A DNA stretch of 64,000 nt. Origin: Flavobacteriaceae bacterium. GTDB lineage: Bacteria > Bacteroidota > Bacteroidia > Flavobacteriales > Flavobacteriaceae. Positions within the stretch are counted from its first letter, which is position 1. Each line of letters begins with the position of its first letter. The DNA is taken from assembly GCA_018402385.1 (NCBI GenBank), contig JAGYJA010000003.1, forward strand, positions 186,001 through 250,000, read 5' to 3'. Below, piece after piece: positions 17,691-26,265 of the stretch. Position numbers and translations under genes: made by a program. Under the pieces are notes generated by a model that was not told where the DNA came from, made no database searches, and was given only the letters and a program-made list of their open reading frames with translations.

Positions 17691-17807
17691 ATGTTCTCAG
17701 GAGATAAAATCACTTCGACAAAATTAGTCATTAGTAAGCCTCAATTAGTTGCAATTTTTATAATTGCAGCCATTGTTATCATTCTTAATCTGATTTTTTT
17801 GGCTTAA
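17691..17807 (+). CDS. Possible small membrane peptide, 38 residues
   Basis: ATG at 17691, TAA at 17805-17807. A polar head with two Lys and Ser/Thr (MFSGDKITSTKLVISKPQ) is followed by one strong membrane helix (LVAIFIIAAIVIILNLIFLA). Its head-plus-helix build looks like a real small membrane protein. It lies 18 nt after the preceding small frame and downstream of the TACGTA site, so it may be an output of the two-component system. No known family recognised. Confidence 0.4.
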   Translation: MFSGDKITSTKLVISKPQLVAIFIIAAIVIILNLIFLA

Positions 17808-17842
17808 GACCTAAAAAGGTAGGGTAAAAGCAAGCTAAAGTG

Positions 17843-17869
17843 TTTTGTTAATGGAATCCATTAACAAAA
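17843..17869. promoter_or_regulatory. 27-bp perfect palindrome before the CAP lipoprotein gene
   Basis: Arms 17843-17855 (TTTTGTTAATGGA) and 17857-17869 are exact reverse complements around one central A. It could be an operator for a dimeric regulator or a strong hairpin. It overlaps the upstream ATG candidate at 17851, which favours ATG 17875 as the lipoprotein start. Confidence 0.7.
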
Positions 17870-17874
17870 TTAGT

Positions 17875-18387
17875 ATGCTTCATCCCCAAATATCTATAAT
17901 AAGAATATCAATTCTTTTTTTAACAGCTTTTCAATTTCATTCTTGTACTATTGATAATCCTGTTGAGAATTTCCCTGAACAATACAAAGGCACTCAAGCA
18001 CAGGTTATATTTGAAAAGGACAGTGCTTTTGAAAACAATTTGTTTGAAGAAATAAATGAACATCTCATCTCCATAAATCAACCTCCACTAACAATAAACC
18101 CTGAAGCAAATCAAGTTGCTTTTGAACACACAAAACATCTCATTGAAACCAATTCTCTACACCATCAAAATTTTTCAGAGCGACAAAATTATTTTTATTC
18201 CCTTGGTTTTACAGCAATGAGAGAAAATGTGGCTATGGGTTATGATAATTCCTATGATTTGATTCAGGCCTGGCTTCAAAGTCTTAATCATCAACAAGCA
18301 ATCGAATCAAACAGCACCCACACCGGAATAAGCGTTTTAAAAAATGAAAGTGGGGTTTATTTTATTACACAAATTTATCTCAAATAA
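17875..18387 (+). CDS. CAP/SCP-domain lipoprotein
   Basis: 170 residues from ATG 17875 (MLHPQISIIRISILFLTAFQFHSC), which gives a lipoprotein signal with Cys at ~24; TTG 17845 and ATG 17851 lie in a palindrome and are less likely. The rest is a CAP fold: ALL of EINEHLISINQPPLTINPEA, the helix with FEHTKHLIE, MRENVAMGY (the conserved xENxA strand) and a final HTGISVLKN...YFITQIYL (CAP HxGxG-like and YxxQ-like). The ion-binding His of other CAP proteins appears at HTKH and HTG. Secreted CAP proteins bind lipids or act as proteins of unknown role; here an outer-membrane or periplasmic location is inferred. Confidence 0.75.
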   Translation: MLHPQISIIRISILFLTAFQFHSCTIDNPVENFPEQYKGTQAQVIFEKDSAFENNLFEEINEHLISINQPPLTINPEANQVAFEHTKHLIETNSLHHQNFSERQNYFYSLGFTAMRENVAMGYDNSYDLIQAWLQSLNHQQAIESNSTHTGISVLKNESGVYFITQIYLK

Positions 18388-18388
18388 A

Positions 18389-18411
18389 AAACCCACTCAA
18401 AAAGTGGGTTT
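18389..18411. terminator. Bidirectional terminator between the CAP gene and cspA
   Basis: AAACCCACT (18389-18397) pairs with AGTGGGTTT (18403-18411), loop CAAAA. Serves the CAP gene on plus and the cold-shock gene on minus (flanking A-run at 18386-18391). Confidence 0.75.
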
Positions 18412-18436
18412 GAAAAAACTCTCAAAGTATATCTCT

Positions 18437-18634
18437 TTAGTCGTGGATCACTCTTACTTGAGCTGCAACCACTCCTTTTCTTCCTTCTTCTTCAACGTAC
18501 TCTACTTTGTCACCCTCGTTTAATGCTTCACCATTAAGACCTGAGGCGTGCACAAAAATGTCTTTACCTGTTTCGTCGTTGGTTATGAAACCATAACCTT
18601 TTGACTCATTAAAAAATTTTACTGTTCCTTCCAT
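18437..18634 (-). CDS. Cold-shock domain protein
   Basis: 65 residues, one OB-fold. RNP1 is KGYGFITND and RNP2 is DIFVHASGL. Such proteins bind single-stranded RNA and DNA and melt RNA structure, in cold or general growth. Length is standard. The ATG at 18634 fits the start MEGTVKFFNESKGYG. A near-consensus TATATTTA box sits upstream on this strand at about 18663-18670. It converges on the CAP gene with a shared terminator. Confidence 0.95.
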   Translation of the reverse strand: MEGTVKFFNESKGYGFITNDETGKDIFVHASGLNGEALNEGDKVEYVEEEGRKGVVAAQVRVIHD

Positions 18635-18969
18635 TGTAATAAATAAATAAATTAATAAAGTGTAAATATAACAGAATATTGACTGAATTGTTAAAAAAAA
18701 CCAAAAATATTTTCATTTTTCTTCTTTAAACTGCTTGATAAAACTTAAAATTAGATTTTTTAAAATCAGCTCAATAACTAAAAACAGATAGCTTTTTAAA
18801 GTTTTTTTAAATATTTTTAAAATCGATAAATAAAATACAATTCTGCCTTGAATTTAAACTTGAAGCTTAAAACAACAAGGAATATTCTTAATTTTGTATT
18901 AAATGGTACCTATCTAAAAAAAAGGAGCAGTATTTTAGTACTTCACCGAAAAATTTAAAACACAATCAA
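18635..18969. promoter_or_regulatory. 335-nt AT-rich divergent region between cspA and hpf
   Basis: No gene seen. It holds the control regions of the two divergent genes. TAATTTTG at 18889-18896 on plus fits the -7 box and would give hpf a leader of about 70 nt; no TTG at -33. On minus, TATATTTA near 18665 is a weak box for the cold-shock gene. Long A/T runs and short inverted repeats (18745-18770, TTTTTAAAATC) are present, but no defined riboswitch was recognised. Confidence 0.45.
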
Positions 18970-19284
18970 ATGCAAATTCAAATTAATTCAGACAAAAACA
19001 TTGAAATCACTAAAGAGTCCAAAGATGACTTAAAAACCAAAGTTCAAAAGAAATTAGAGCGTTTTGACAACCTTGTTTCACGGGTTGAAGTTCACTTAAG
19101 TGATGAAAATAGTGACAAATCAGGTTTAAATGATAAAAAGTGCCTTATGGAAGCCAGGTTGTTAAACAGACAACCCATTATTGTTACAGATCACTCTGAT
19201 AATGTTGGAAAGTCATTTGTTTCTAGTCTGAATAAACTCCAAAGAAAAATTGATTCAATTGTAGGTAAAATGCGTGATCAATAG
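18970..19284 (+). CDS. hpf: Ribosome hibernation-promoting factor, short form
   Basis: 104 residues of the HPF/RaiA (YfiA) fold, about the size of the short family (E. coli HPF ~95, YfiA ~113) and lacking the long-form C-terminal dimerisation domain. The basic helix VGKSFVSSLNKLQRKIDS and N-terminal strand with many Lys are consistent with 30S binding. The family blocks the ribosome channel in slow growth. The stop codon is inside a hairpin shared with the convergent gene. Family assignment is good; whether it makes 100S dimers is unknown. Confidence 0.88.
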   Translation: MQIQINSDKNIEITKESKDDLKTKVQKKLERFDNLVSRVEVHLSDENSDKSGLNDKKCLMEARLLNRQPIIVTDHSDNVGKSFVSSLNKLQRKIDSIVGKMRDQ

Positions 19285-19295
19285 TCACGCATTTT
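19267..19295. terminator. Terminator overlapping both 3' ends (hpf and next gene)
   Basis: AAAATGCGTGA (19267-19277) pairs with TCACGCATTTT (19285-19295) around TCAATAG. The loop holds the hpf stop codon, and the right arm encodes the end of the minus-strand gene. It acts on both strands. Confidence 0.8.
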
Positions 19296-19578
19296 TATTT
19301 TCATTTGTTTTTGCATCCACTTTCTCTCTTTTTTCTCTGTCTTTATTGACTTCATACTCCCTCATTTTTTTGAAACTGTCTTTGGTGAGCATATAGTCTT
19401 TTACATCTCTGTCTTTCCAACGGTTGTATAAAAAGAGAGGCATGGTTATTAAAAATCCACAAACAACCCCCAGTCCAATCAATAGTTCCCCTTTGGCTAG
19501 ATTTTCACTCTTAAAGTAAAAACCCAAAACAACTAGAACTACCGACAGAATAAAGAAGAAAGGAATTGCGATTTTCAT
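19285..19578 (-). CDS. Hypothetical two-helix membrane protein
   Basis: 97 residues: helix 1 IAIPFFFILSVVLVVLGFYF, helix 2 LLIGLGVVCGFLITMPLFLY, then a highly charged tail (KKMREYEVNKDREKREKVDAK). The gene follows aspS with 11 nt between and is likely co-transcribed. No functional family recognised; the tail could be a cytoplasmic coiled coil. Confidence 0.7.
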   Translation of the reverse strand: MKIAIPFFFILSVVLVVLGFYFKSENLAKGELLIGLGVVCGFLITMPLFLYNRWKDRDVKDYMLTKDSFKKMREYEVNKDREKREKVDAKTNENKNA

Positions 19579-19589
19579 CTTTAATTATT

Positions 19590-21338
19590 TTATAAATCTA
19601 ATTTTAAATGAAGCTCTTTGAGTTGATCTTCATCTATAATAGCAGGTGCATCAATCATCACATCCCGTCCTGAATTGTTTTTTGGGAAAGCAATAAAATC
19701 CCTAATGGTTTCCTGTCCGCCTAATATAGCAACCAGTCTGTCTAATCCAAAAGCAATGCCGCCGTGTGGTGGTGCTCCATATTGAAAAGCTTCCATTAAG
19801 AATCCAAATTGTGCTTGCGCTTCTTCAGGTGTGAAGCCAAGGTAGTTAAACATTTGTTCTTGAACTTTTCTGTCGTGAATTCTGATAGAGCCTCCGCCTA
19901 TTTCGTTTCCGTTCAAAACTAAATCGTAAGCATTTGCTTTCACTTCACCGGGCTGGGTTTTGAGCAATTCCATTTGACCGGGTTTTGGCGAAGTAAAGGG
20001 GTGATGCATCGCGTGATAACGCTGGGTCTCTTCATCCCATTCCAGAAGCGGAAAATCAATGACCCATAAAGGTGCAAAATCATTGGACTTTCTTAAACCT
20101 AAACGATTTGCCAGCTCCATTCTTAGAGCGCTTAGTTGTGCACGCACTTTATTTTTCTCACCGGAAAGCACACATATTAAATCACCGGGTTTAGCTCCGG
20201 TTTTTTCTGTCCATTTCTCAAAATCGGATTCATTGTAGAATTTATCCACAGATGATTTGTAAGAACCGTCGTCGTTGTATTTGACATACACCATTCCTAA
20301 AGCACCCACCTGCGGACGTTTTACCCAATCGATGAGTGCATCAATTTCTTTTCTGGTGTATATTGAACCACCGGGAACAGCGATTCCAACAACCAACTCA
20401 GCTTGATTAAATACCTGAAAATCTTTGTGCTGAGCAACATCATTGAGTTCTCCAAACTCCATCCCAAAACGAATATCCGGCTTGTCATTTCCATATCTTT
20501 GCATCGCTTCATCATAAGTCATTCGGGGAAATTTGTCAATAGTAACACCTTTGATTTCTTTCAAAAGATGCCTGGTTAATCCTTCAAAAGTTTCTAAAAT
20601 ATCTTCTTGCTCTACAAAAGCCATTTCGCAGTCAATCTGTGTAAACTCCGGCTGGCGATCAGCTCTCAAGTCTTCGTCTCTAAAGCATTTTACAATTTGG
20701 AAATACTTATCCATTCCACCCACCATCAAGAGTTGTTTGAAGGTTTGAGGCGATTGAGGCAGGGCATAAAATTGACCTTCATTCATTCTGGAAGGCACTA
20801 CAAAATCACGTGCTCCCTCTGGTGTTGACTTGATAAGGTATGGTGTTTCTACATCCACAAAGCCTTTGTCTGAAAGGTATTTTCTTACTTCCATACTTAC
20901 TTTATGACGAAAAATCAAATTTTCGCGCACAGGGTTACGACGTATGTCTAAATACCTGTATTTCATTCTTAAATCATCACCGCCATCAGTTTTATCCTCA
21001 ATGGTAAATGGAGGGGTTAATGAAGCGTTTAAAACTTTGAGGTGTGTTACAAGTATTTCAATTTCGCCGGTAGGCATTTGATTGTTTTTTGACTCGCGTT
21101 CAATGACCTTTCCGGTGATTTGAATGACAAATTCGCGGCCCAGTTCTTTGGCTTTAAGGACCATTTCTTTTGGAGTGCGTTCTTCATCAAAAATGAGTTG
21201 GGTAACACCATAGCGGTCTCTTAAATCAACCCAAACCATAAATCCTTTGTCACGGGTTTTTTGAACCCAACCGGCCAGTGTAACTTCTTTGCCTATATGT
21301 GCTGCTGTTAATTCGCCACAAGTGTGTGATTTGTACAT
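19590..21338 (-). CDS. aspS: Aspartyl-tRNA synthetase
   Basis: 582 residues, typical bacterial form. N-terminal OB-fold ([21 protein letters not shown]), class II core with motif 2 [18 protein letters not shown], the bacterial GAD insertion in the middle (~residues 290-420), and motif 3 [20 protein letters not shown]. It charges tRNA-Asp. A separate AsnRS is present at 4.4 kb, so this enzyme need not make Asp-tRNA-Asn. A TAAATTTG box lies 20 nt before the ATG. The RND pump operon ends 69 nt upstream behind a terminator, so aspS has its own promoter. Confidence 0.97.
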   Translation of the reverse strand: MYKSHTCGELTAAHIGKEVTLAGWVQKTRDKGFMVWVDLRDRYGVTQLIFDEERTPKEMVLKAKELGREFVIQITGKVIERESKNNQMPTGEIEILVTHLKVLNASLTPPFTIEDKTDGGDDLRMKYRYLDIRRNPVRENLIFRHKVSMEVRKYLSDKGFVDVETPYLIKSTPEGARDFVVPSRMNEGQFYALPQSPQTFKQLLMVGGMDKYFQIVKCFRDEDLRADRQPEFTQIDCEMAFVEQEDILETFEGLTRHLLKEIKGVTIDKFPRMTYDEAMQRYGNDKPDIRFGMEFGELNDVAQHKDFQVFNQAELVVGIAVPGGSIYTRKEIDALIDWVKRPQVGALGMVYVKYNDDGSYKSSVDKFYNESDFEKWTEKTGAKPGDLICVLSGEKNKVRAQLSALRMELANRLGLRKSNDFAPLWVIDFPLLEWDEETQRYHAMHHPFTSPKPGQMELLKTQPGEVKANAYDLVLNGNEIGGGSIRIHDRKVQEQMFNYLGFTPEEAQAQFGFLMEAFQYGAPPHGGIAFGLDRLVAILGGQETIRDFIAFPKNNSGRDVMIDAPAIIDEDQLKELHLKLDL

Positions 21339-21358
21339 GCTTTTGCTATTTTGAGGTG

Positions 21359-21366
21359 CAAATTTA
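21359..21366 (-). promoter_or_regulatory. aspS -7 box (TAAATTTG)
   Basis: Minus-strand TAAATTTG, 20 nt before the ATG at 21338. A TTG (plus-strand CAA 21383-21385) sits 16 nt further upstream, inside the efflux-operon terminator. Confidence 0.55.
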
Positions 21367-21375
21367 ATATAAAAA

Positions 21376-21401
21376 AAATCCCCAACTCGTGTCAGGGATT
21401 T
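21376..21401. terminator. Terminator of the efflux operon
   Basis: AAATCCC (21376-21382) pairs with GGGATTT (21395-21401). On the minus strand the stem is followed by a run of eight T, ending the tetR-tolC-mfp-rnd operon just before the aspS promoter. Confidence 0.75.
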
Positions 21402-21406
21402 ATTTT

Positions 21407-24400
21407 TTAAGCGATTTGCTCAACAGCTTTTCCATTTTTATCATTATCGAATCTGATTTTTGCCCTGTTCAATAAATAGAACATTGTTGGTACAATAACC
21501 AAAGTAAGGAATGTGGCAAATGTCAAACCAAAAATGATGGTCCACGACATGGGTTTCCAAAAGATGTTGTTATCTCCTCCCACATAAATTTGTGGGTCAA
21601 ACTCGGTAAATAGCGTAAAGAAATTTAAGTTCAAGCCCACTGCCAGTGGCAATAAACCAAGTATGGTTGTAATTGCCGTAAGTAATACTGGACGTAATCT
21701 ATTTGTACCTGCTGCGATAATGGCTTCTCTGTATTGTTCTCTTGTGAGTAATTTTTCATAGGGTACATCCAGTTCATCCTTTTTCCGGTCAATTAGAAGC
21801 TGTGTATAGTCAATCAAAACAATGGCATTATTCACAACAATACCCGCAAGGGAGATAATTCCCATCATCGTCATCAAGACAACAAACTCCATTTGAAAAA
21901 TAACCAGTCCAAAAAATACCCCAATAAAACTCAGAACAATGGCTACAAAAATCATTATCGGTTTTGAAATAGAGTTGAATTGACCCACTATGATTAATAA
22001 AATAAGAAGCAAGGCTATTACAAGAGCACCTGATAGAAACTCCATATTTTTTGCCATTTCTTCTTGTTCACCGGTAAATGCATAACTTATAGTTCTCGGC
22101 ATCGGATAATTCTCGAGAGCAGCTTCAATTTTTTGGACGGTTTCTGTGGGGTTAAACCCTTCCAGTACATTTGAATAAACTGTAATCACTCGCTTTAAAT
22201 CTTTTCGTTTTATGGAGCTAAATGTTGCCAGGTTTGTGGTGGTAACCAAGGTGGAAAGCGGTATTTGTTTTAAATTCCCTTTATTGTCTCTAAAGGTGAT
22301 GTTTTGGTTAAACAGAGCGCTTTCATCATACCTACTGTCTCCATCCAGCCGCACCATAATATCATAATCATCATCTCCATCTTTGAAGGTGGACGCATCA
22401 AATCCATAGATTGCAGACCGGAGTGCTTGCCCCACTTGTGCTGTACTAACACCCAGCTCACCTGCTTTCATACGGTCAACGACCACTTCCATTTCGGGTT
22501 TGCTTTGGTTGACATCGAGATTTAACTCTTCAATTCCGGGTATTCCAAGATTTGTGATATATGTCTGCACATTTCTTGCTTCCTCAATCAATTCATAATA
22601 ATCCTCCCCTTTTAATTCCAGATTGATCGCATAACCGGCCGGTGGCCCTGCCTGGTCTTTGTCTGTGATAATACTGGCACCGGGATAGCCTTGAACAGCA
22701 TTCCTAATTTCAGTTAATACATCAGAACTGCTTATTTTAGTACCGTTTTCGTCAAAACGGTATTTGTATTGCCTGAACAAAACAGTCACTTTTCCTCTAT
22801 GGGGCATTTCATTTTGTGAGGCACCATCTACCATTGGATTGCCAGAGCCTTCACCCACTTGAGAAATAATTGACTCAGCCATATAATTGTAAGTTTCGCC
22901 ATCCTCAGTAGCGTATTTGTATGTATCTAAAACCTCAAATACCTGTTGTTCAACTATGCTTGTGAGTTCATTGGTTTTTTCAATATCAGTTCCTTCAGGA
23001 TATTCAATATATACAATTGCTTGGTTGGGTTGGTTTTCAGGAAAGAAAAGCACAGGTGGAGTGAAAACCATAAACACGCCAATAGCAACAATTAACAACC
23101 CTACTGTTCCAAAAAAGAATTTGTAGGCATTACTCCCTTTTAATGAAAAATCTAAAAATCGCTGGTAGGTTCTTTCAATTCTGGGAAGGGTTTTAAATTG
23201 AAAACGCTTTGACGCAGGAATTAAAAGATATTTGAAAAACCACAAAGAAATGGAGGTGAAAATAAACAAGTTCCCAAATCCTACAAGCGCTTTGGGGCCA
23301 CCTACAAATCCTAAAATTGCAAATAAAACACCCACTGCAAAAATCCCAAGACCTCTCCTAAGCAATGCCGTTTTGCTTCTGTTTTTCCACCCAATAAAAA
23401 TGAGTGCAAAAGCAATCAAAAGGATAATTGGCCCCAAAATCTGAAATATGATATGCGTATTAAATATCCCCGAAATCAAAAGCAAAACCCCAAAAACGAA
23501 TAAAGCGCCACTTATCTTGATAATAGTTGCCCGTGACATTTCTTCTTCTTGTGTTTTCATAAAAGCCGAAGTCAAAGTCGCATTAATTACCAAAGCCACA
23601 AACAAAGAAGAAAACAAGACCACAGAGAGTGTGAGCGGGAAAAAGATCATAAATTTTCCCATTATTCCGGGCCAAAAGCCAAGTGGTAAAAAAGCTGCAA
23701 GTGTTGTTGCTGTTGATGCAATAATGGGCCAGGCAATTTCACCTACACCCTGTTTTGCCGCTTCCATCCGGGGTACACCTTCATCCATCAATCGATAGAC
23801 ATTTTCCACAACCACAATCCCATTGTCAACCAGCATTCCAAGTCCCATGACTGTGGCAAAAAGCACCATAGTATTTAAGGTGAGGTTCACCCCAACAATG
23901 TCACCTGCAATTGGTAAAATTAAAAACGAAAGCAGTATCGATAAAGGAATCGCAATTCCCACAAACAAAGCGTTTCTAAAACCTAGAAAAAACATCAAAA
24001 CACTAATCACGAGAATCACCCCAAAAATAATGCTGTTTTCTAGCTCCGCCACCTGGTCTTTTGTTCTTGTGGATTCGTCACTTGTGATGGTGATATCAAG
24101 TGTTGAAGGCAGGTATGTTTTCAGGGCTTCAGGAATGTGTTCCTTGATTTTTTGCATTGCCGTGATCATATTTTCGCCGGCTTTCTTTTTGATACTAAGC
24201 ATCACCACCGGTTTTCCATATTCCCGCGCATAGGTAGTCGCATCTTTAGGTCTAAAGTTTATTGTGGCAATATCCCTCAAATAAACAGCACCTTCGTCTT
24301 CTTTAACGACGATGTTTTCCAATTCATTTGGGTTTTGAATTTCGCCAATGACTCGTATGTTTCGGCGCAAGCCATTTTCTATAATGTTTCCACCAGATAT

Positions 24401-25078
24401 GGTTGTGTTCTCATCCTGAATAGCAGAAATAATTTGACCAAAACTCACTTCGGCAGCCATCATTTTATAGACATCAACCGCGATCTCAACCTCTTTATCT
24501 TGAACACCCAGTAAAGTCGCTTCTTTTACTTCAGGATATTCCTCTATGCGGTCCTGAAGGTCTTCTGCAAATTTTTTAAGTTGCTCTTGGGTAAAATCTC
24601 CTTTTAAATTGAGTTGAGCAATGGGCATAATTTCAGAAATATTGAGATCAAACACATTGGGCTCTACTTTTACTCCACCATCAAGTGTGGGCCAGTCTTG
24701 TAGTGCTTTAACAGCATCCACTTTATCTTTTACTCTTGTTTTTGCTTCCTCTATGGTCAAGCTTTCTTCAAACTCGACCGTAATCATAGAGTAATCCTGT
24801 AATGAATTTGAAGTGATTTTTACGACTCCTGAAATGTCATTAATTTCATCTTCCAGTGGCTTTGTGACGCGTCTTTCAACATCTTCAGCTGAGTTTCCCG
24901 GTAGAAGTGAGCTTACATATACTTTGTTTTCAATAACCTCAGGAAAAGATTCTCTTGGTAAGTTTAAATAGGACAAAAGCCCGCCAAAAGTTACAATACC
25001 TATCAAAACAAATACAGTCATCCTGTTATTGATAGACCAGTTTGAGAGTCCAAAATACTTTATTTTTTTATCTGCCAT
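21407..25078 (-). CDS. RND efflux pump inner-membrane subunit (AcrB/MexB-like, enlarged)
   Basis: 1223 residues against ~1040 for AcrB. The frame contains TM1 ([19 protein letters not shown]), the porter regions, TM2-6 with the proton relay pair ([18 protein letters not shown], Asp in LVDNG), and TM7-12 in the second half. The extra length is residues ~507-622, between TM6 and TM7. It holds four hydrophobic stretches ([65 protein letters not shown]). The pump takes drugs or metals from periplasm and membrane to a TolC channel. It ends the operon tetR-tolC-mfp-rnd; substrate unknown. Confidence 0.93.
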   Translation of the reverse strand: MADKKIKYFGLSNWSINNRMTVFVLIGIVTFGGLLSYLNLPRESFPEVIENKVYVSSLLPGNSAEDVERRVTKPLEDEINDISGVVKITSNSLQDYSMITVEFEESLTIEEAKTRVKDKVDAVKALQDWPTLDGGVKVEPNVFDLNISEIMPIAQLNLKGDFTQEQLKKFAEDLQDRIEEYPEVKEATLLGVQDKEVEIAVDVYKMMAAEVSFGQIISAIQDENTTISGGNIIENGLRRNIRVIGEIQNPNELENIVVKEDEGAVYLRDIATINFRPKDATTYAREYGKPVVMLSIKKKAGENMITAMQKIKEHIPEALKTYLPSTLDITITSDESTRTKDQVAELENSIIFGVILVISVLMFFLGFRNALFVGIAIPLSILLSFLILPIAGDIVGVNLTLNTMVLFATVMGLGMLVDNGIVVVENVYRLMDEGVPRMEAAKQGVGEIAWPIIASTATTLAAFLPLGFWPGIMGKFMIFFPLTLSVVLFSSLFVALVINATLTSAFMKTQEEEMSRATIIKISGALFVFGVLLLISGIFNTHIIFQILGPIILLIAFALIFIGWKNRSKTALLRRGLGIFAVGVLFAILGFVGGPKALVGFGNLFIFTSISLWFFKYLLIPASKRFQFKTLPRIERTYQRFLDFSLKGSNAYKFFFGTVGLLIVAIGVFMVFTPPVLFFPENQPNQAIVYIEYPEGTDIEKTNELTSIVEQQVFEVLDTYKYATEDGETYNYMAESIISQVGEGSGNPMVDGASQNEMPHRGKVTVLFRQYKYRFDENGTKISSSDVLTEIRNAVQGYPGASIITDKDQAGPPAGYAINLELKGEDYYELIEEARNVQTYITNLGIPGIEELNLDVNQSKPEMEVVVDRMKAGELGVSTAQVGQALRSAIYGFDASTFKDGDDDYDIMVRLDGDSRYDESALFNQNITFRDNKGNLKQIPLSTLVTTTNLATFSSIKRKDLKRVITVYSNVLEGFNPTETVQKIEAALENYPMPRTISYAFTGEQEEMAKNMEFLSGALVIALLLILLIIVGQFNSISKPIMIFVAIVLSFIGVFFGLVIFQMEFVVLMTMMGIISLAGIVVNNAIVLIDYTQLLIDRKKDELDVPYEKLLTREQYREAIIAAGTNRLRPVLLTAITTILGLLPLAVGLNLNFFTLFTEFDPQIYVGGDNNIFWKPMSWTIIFGLTFATFLTLVIVPTMFYLLNRAKIRFDNDKNGKAVEQIA

Positions 25079-25084
25079 GACTGA

Positions 25085-26257
25085 TTAGTTTGCTGATTGA
25101 ATTGTTATTCTAGCTCCATCTTTTAAAGTCAATGCTCCGCCATTGACAATGAGGTCTGCATTTGATAGCCCACTTAAAACTTCTACAAAACCGTTGCTTT
25201 TTTTTCCGGTTTCAATTTGTGTGCGTTTTACTTGAGGTGTATTTCCGTCTTTTTCTTTCAGGACATAAACAAAGGTCTCTCCGGTGGCATTTTCAATAAT
25301 ACAATTTGAAGGAATAGCCACAGAAGCTTCATTTGTGTAATCATTTATCTGAAGGTTTGCCATCAGGTTGGGTTTGATTTTTTGTTGTGTATTTGGAATT
25401 TCCACTTCAACCTGAAAGGTTCTGTTTGTTGGATTTATAAAACTTCCCACTACTGAAATTTTTCCATCAACCGTTTCCTGAATCGCAGGAAAGTTTATTT
25501 TCACAGGATCCCCTTTTGCAACACTTTGCAAGTAATTTTCAGGAACTGCTGCTTTCACGCGCATATCACTTAAATTTACCAAGCGCATCAATGCCATGCC
25601 TCCTGGACCAACTACGCTTCCTTGTTCCGTAATAATCTCATCGATAACTCCTGAAAAAGGAGCACGAATCGAAGTTTTACCCAGTTGTGACTGCAATTGA
25701 TTTACAGCGCTTTCTGAAGCTTCCATATTGGTTTTTGCCTGTAACAGTTGGATTTCACTTCCAATTTGCTGATCCCACAATCGTTGTTGTCTTTCATAGG
25801 TGGTCTTTGCTAGTTCATACTGAGTTTGCAGCTGAGCCAGTTGACTTGATAAGCCACCGTCATCAATTTTTGCAAGAACTTGACCTCTGCTTACTTGTTG
25901 GCCTTGTTTTACATAGACGTTTGTTAGCACCCCTTGAAATTCTGGATAAATCAATATGTTTTCTGATGTTTCCACATTTCCTTGTATGGCAACAAATCTT
26001 GAAAACACGGTATCTTTTACTTCAAAAACAGTAACCAGCGGATATCTTGAAGTAGTGTCTTTTTCAGCGATAGCCAGTTCCAATTGTGACAACAATTTGC
26101 CAATGCTGTCATAAGAAGCGAGTATTTGCTCTCTTTTTTCTGTCATTGTTTTTAGGTCACCAGAATCGATTGCTTCTTGAACACTGCCGGAATTTTTGTT
26201 ATTAGAGCAAGCCATAATTGTGGTTGCTGCAATGATGATATATAGGGTTTTTTTCAT
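25085..26257 (-). CDS. RND efflux membrane-fusion (adaptor) lipoprotein
   Basis: 390 residues of the HlyD/AcrA type. Lipoprotein signal with Cys17 (MKKTLYIIIAATTIMACS). A barrel-sandwich with a lipoyl-like strand (GVLTNVYVKQGQQVSRGQVL), an alpha-hairpin (AQLQTQYELAKTTYERQQRL), then the beta-barrel and membrane-proximal domains (LMRLVNLSDMRVKAAVPEN). It bridges the RND pump and the TolC channel in the periplasm. Six nt separate it from the pump gene and eight from tolC. The residues after the Cys (SNNKN) lack the acidic export signal, consistent with a periplasm-facing lipoprotein. Confidence 0.93.
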   Translation of the reverse strand: MKKTLYIIIAATTIMACSNNKNSGSVQEAIDSGDLKTMTEKREQILASYDSIGKLLSQLELAIAEKDTTSRYPLVTVFEVKDTVFSRFVAIQGNVETSENILIYPEFQGVLTNVYVKQGQQVSRGQVLAKIDDGGLSSQLAQLQTQYELAKTTYERQQRLWDQQIGSEIQLLQAKTNMEASESAVNQLQSQLGKTSIRAPFSGVIDEIITEQGSVVGPGGMALMRLVNLSDMRVKAAVPENYLQSVAKGDPVKINFPAIQETVDGKISVVGSFINPTNRTFQVEVEIPNTQQKIKPNLMANLQINDYTNEASVAIPSNCIIENATGETFVYVLKEKDGNTPQVKRTQIETGKKSNGFVEVLSGLSNADLIVNGGALTLKDGARITIQSAN

Positions 26258-26265
26258 GATGAGAA

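Noticed and set aside
23448-24514. Plus-strand frames opposite the RND pump gene
   Set aside because: Antisense shadows of a conserved gene with no independent features.
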